5,794 bases of DNA, taken from NCBI GenBank assembly GCA_027489195.1, contig JAIYAG010000390.1, forward strand, positions 1 to 5,794. The letters run 5' to 3'. Under the pieces are notes generated by a model. The model was not told the DNA's origin. It saw only the letters and a program-made list of their open reading frames with translations, and searched no databases. Numbering within the stretch: position 1 is the first letter of the stretch; every line of letters begins with the position of its first letter. The position numbers were made by a program, and so were the translations under genes. The stretch is from Burkholderiales bacterium. GTDB taxonomy: Bacteria; Pseudomonadota; Gammaproteobacteria; Burkholderiales; Burkholderiaceae_E. Below are positions 5,372-5,794 of this stretch, piece after piece.

Positions 5372-5794
5372 TCAGCCGAAGCGGGTGGGGTCCGGGTCGG
5401 TCCGCTCGAGCTCGAGCGAGGCCGCGAGCAGCGCCAGGCGGGCGACCACGCCGTACGCGTAGAAGCGGTTCGGCGGGCAGTCGGGGGTGCCGCCGGCGTC
5501 CGGCATGTTGCAGGGCGCGGCGAAGGGCAGCGGCACGAAGCGCGACCCCGGCGCGTTCAGGTTCTCGTCGCGGCCCCGGTCGCCGTGCACGCGGTAGAAG
5601 CCGCCGACGACGTACTTGTCGACCATGTAGACCACCGGCTCGGCGACCCCGTTGTCGACCGTCTCGATCGTCGGCACACCTTCCTGGATGATCACCTCGC
5701 TGACCTCCAGGCCCTCCTTGACCACCGCCATCTTGTTGCGCTGCTTGCGGTTGAGGTTCTGCACCTCGGAGGCGTCCTTCACCGACATGATGCC
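5372..5794 (-). CDS. gshA: Glutamate-cysteine ligase, C-terminal part (5' end outside window)
   Basis: The last 140 residues or so of the first enzyme of glutathione synthesis, which joins glutamate and cysteine using ATP. The frame is open to the right edge (Gly-Ile precede the Met at 5788), so that Met is internal. The fragment shows NRKQRNKMAVVKEG, VSEVIIQEGVPT, EPVVYMVDKYVVGGFYRV, DENLNAPGSRFVPL and the closing NRFYAYGVVARLALLAASLE. I recognise these as the family first named from Acidithiobacillus ferrooxidans and common in beta-proteobacteria, a type unlike E. coli GshA. It lies 40 nt upstream of gshB on the same strand, consistent with one operon whose promoter is beyond the right edge. 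The catalytic N-terminal and central parts cannot be checked here. Confidence 0.92.
   Translation of the reverse strand, partial: GIMSVKDASEVQNLNRKQRNKMAVVKEGLEVSEVIIQEGVPTIETVDNGVAEPVVYMVDKYVVGGFYRVHGDRGRDENLNAPGSRFVPLPFAAPCNMPDAGGTPDCPPNRFYAYGVVARLALLAASLELERTDPDPTRFG

Noticed and set aside
5372..5788. ATG at 5788 as the start of a separate 138-residue gene
   Set aside because: The frame continues to the right edge and the residues match the C-terminal part of the gshA family, so this Met is internal.

Overview
The window is very GC-rich DNA (about 70% G+C by eye, with third codon positions almost all G or C). It is packed with genes and looks like a beta-proteobacterial chromosome, most likely Burkholderiales. 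The strongest clue is the minus-strand order gshA-gshB-EIIA(mannose family)-ptsH-ptsI, an arrangement I know from that group. The GshA type (the short 'ferrooxidans-like' glutamate-cysteine ligase family) points the same way. Genus and species cannot be told from the sequence.

Left part, plus strand (1-1851): a sulfur module. It holds the 3' end of a two-domain rhodanese-type sulfurtransferase cut by the left edge, then a complete 375-residue YeeE/YedE-family membrane protein (the thiosulfate-uptake family). A 53-residue membrane-anchored small protein follows, with a good ribosome binding site. Gaps are 7 and 4 nt, so these are almost certainly one transcript whose promoter lies left of the window. 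The likely job is to bring in a sulfane-sulfur compound and relay its sulfur through a persulfide on the rhodanese; this is inference from family and context.

Middle (1852-1902): a 51-nt convergent gap with a small GC-rich inverted repeat and no T-tract, at best a weak bidirectional terminator.

Right part, minus strand (1903-5794), transcribed right to left: the C-terminal part of gshA (cut by the right edge), gshB, a mannose-family EIIA, HPr (ptsH) and enzyme I (ptsI). gshB/EIIA and EIIA/HPr overlap by 4 nt (ATGA and GTGA), HPr and EI are 14 nt apart, and gshA and gshB 40 nt apart. The operon joins glutathione synthesis to a phosphotransfer chain PEP -> EI (His192) -> HPr (His15) -> EIIA (His9). 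No sugar permease (EIIB/EIIC/EIID) is visible, so the chain looks regulatory rather than sugar-transporting, unless partners are encoded elsewhere. HPr also keeps Ser46, the HPr kinase site.

Nothing here is a clearly new system. The points most worth a second look are the YeeE protein lacking the first of its family's three conserved cysteines, the unusual CNTGHWA rhodanese loop next to it, the unannotated-looking small membrane protein, and the Pro-rich tail on HPr. No RNA genes, mobile elements, CRISPR arrays or large repeats were seen.
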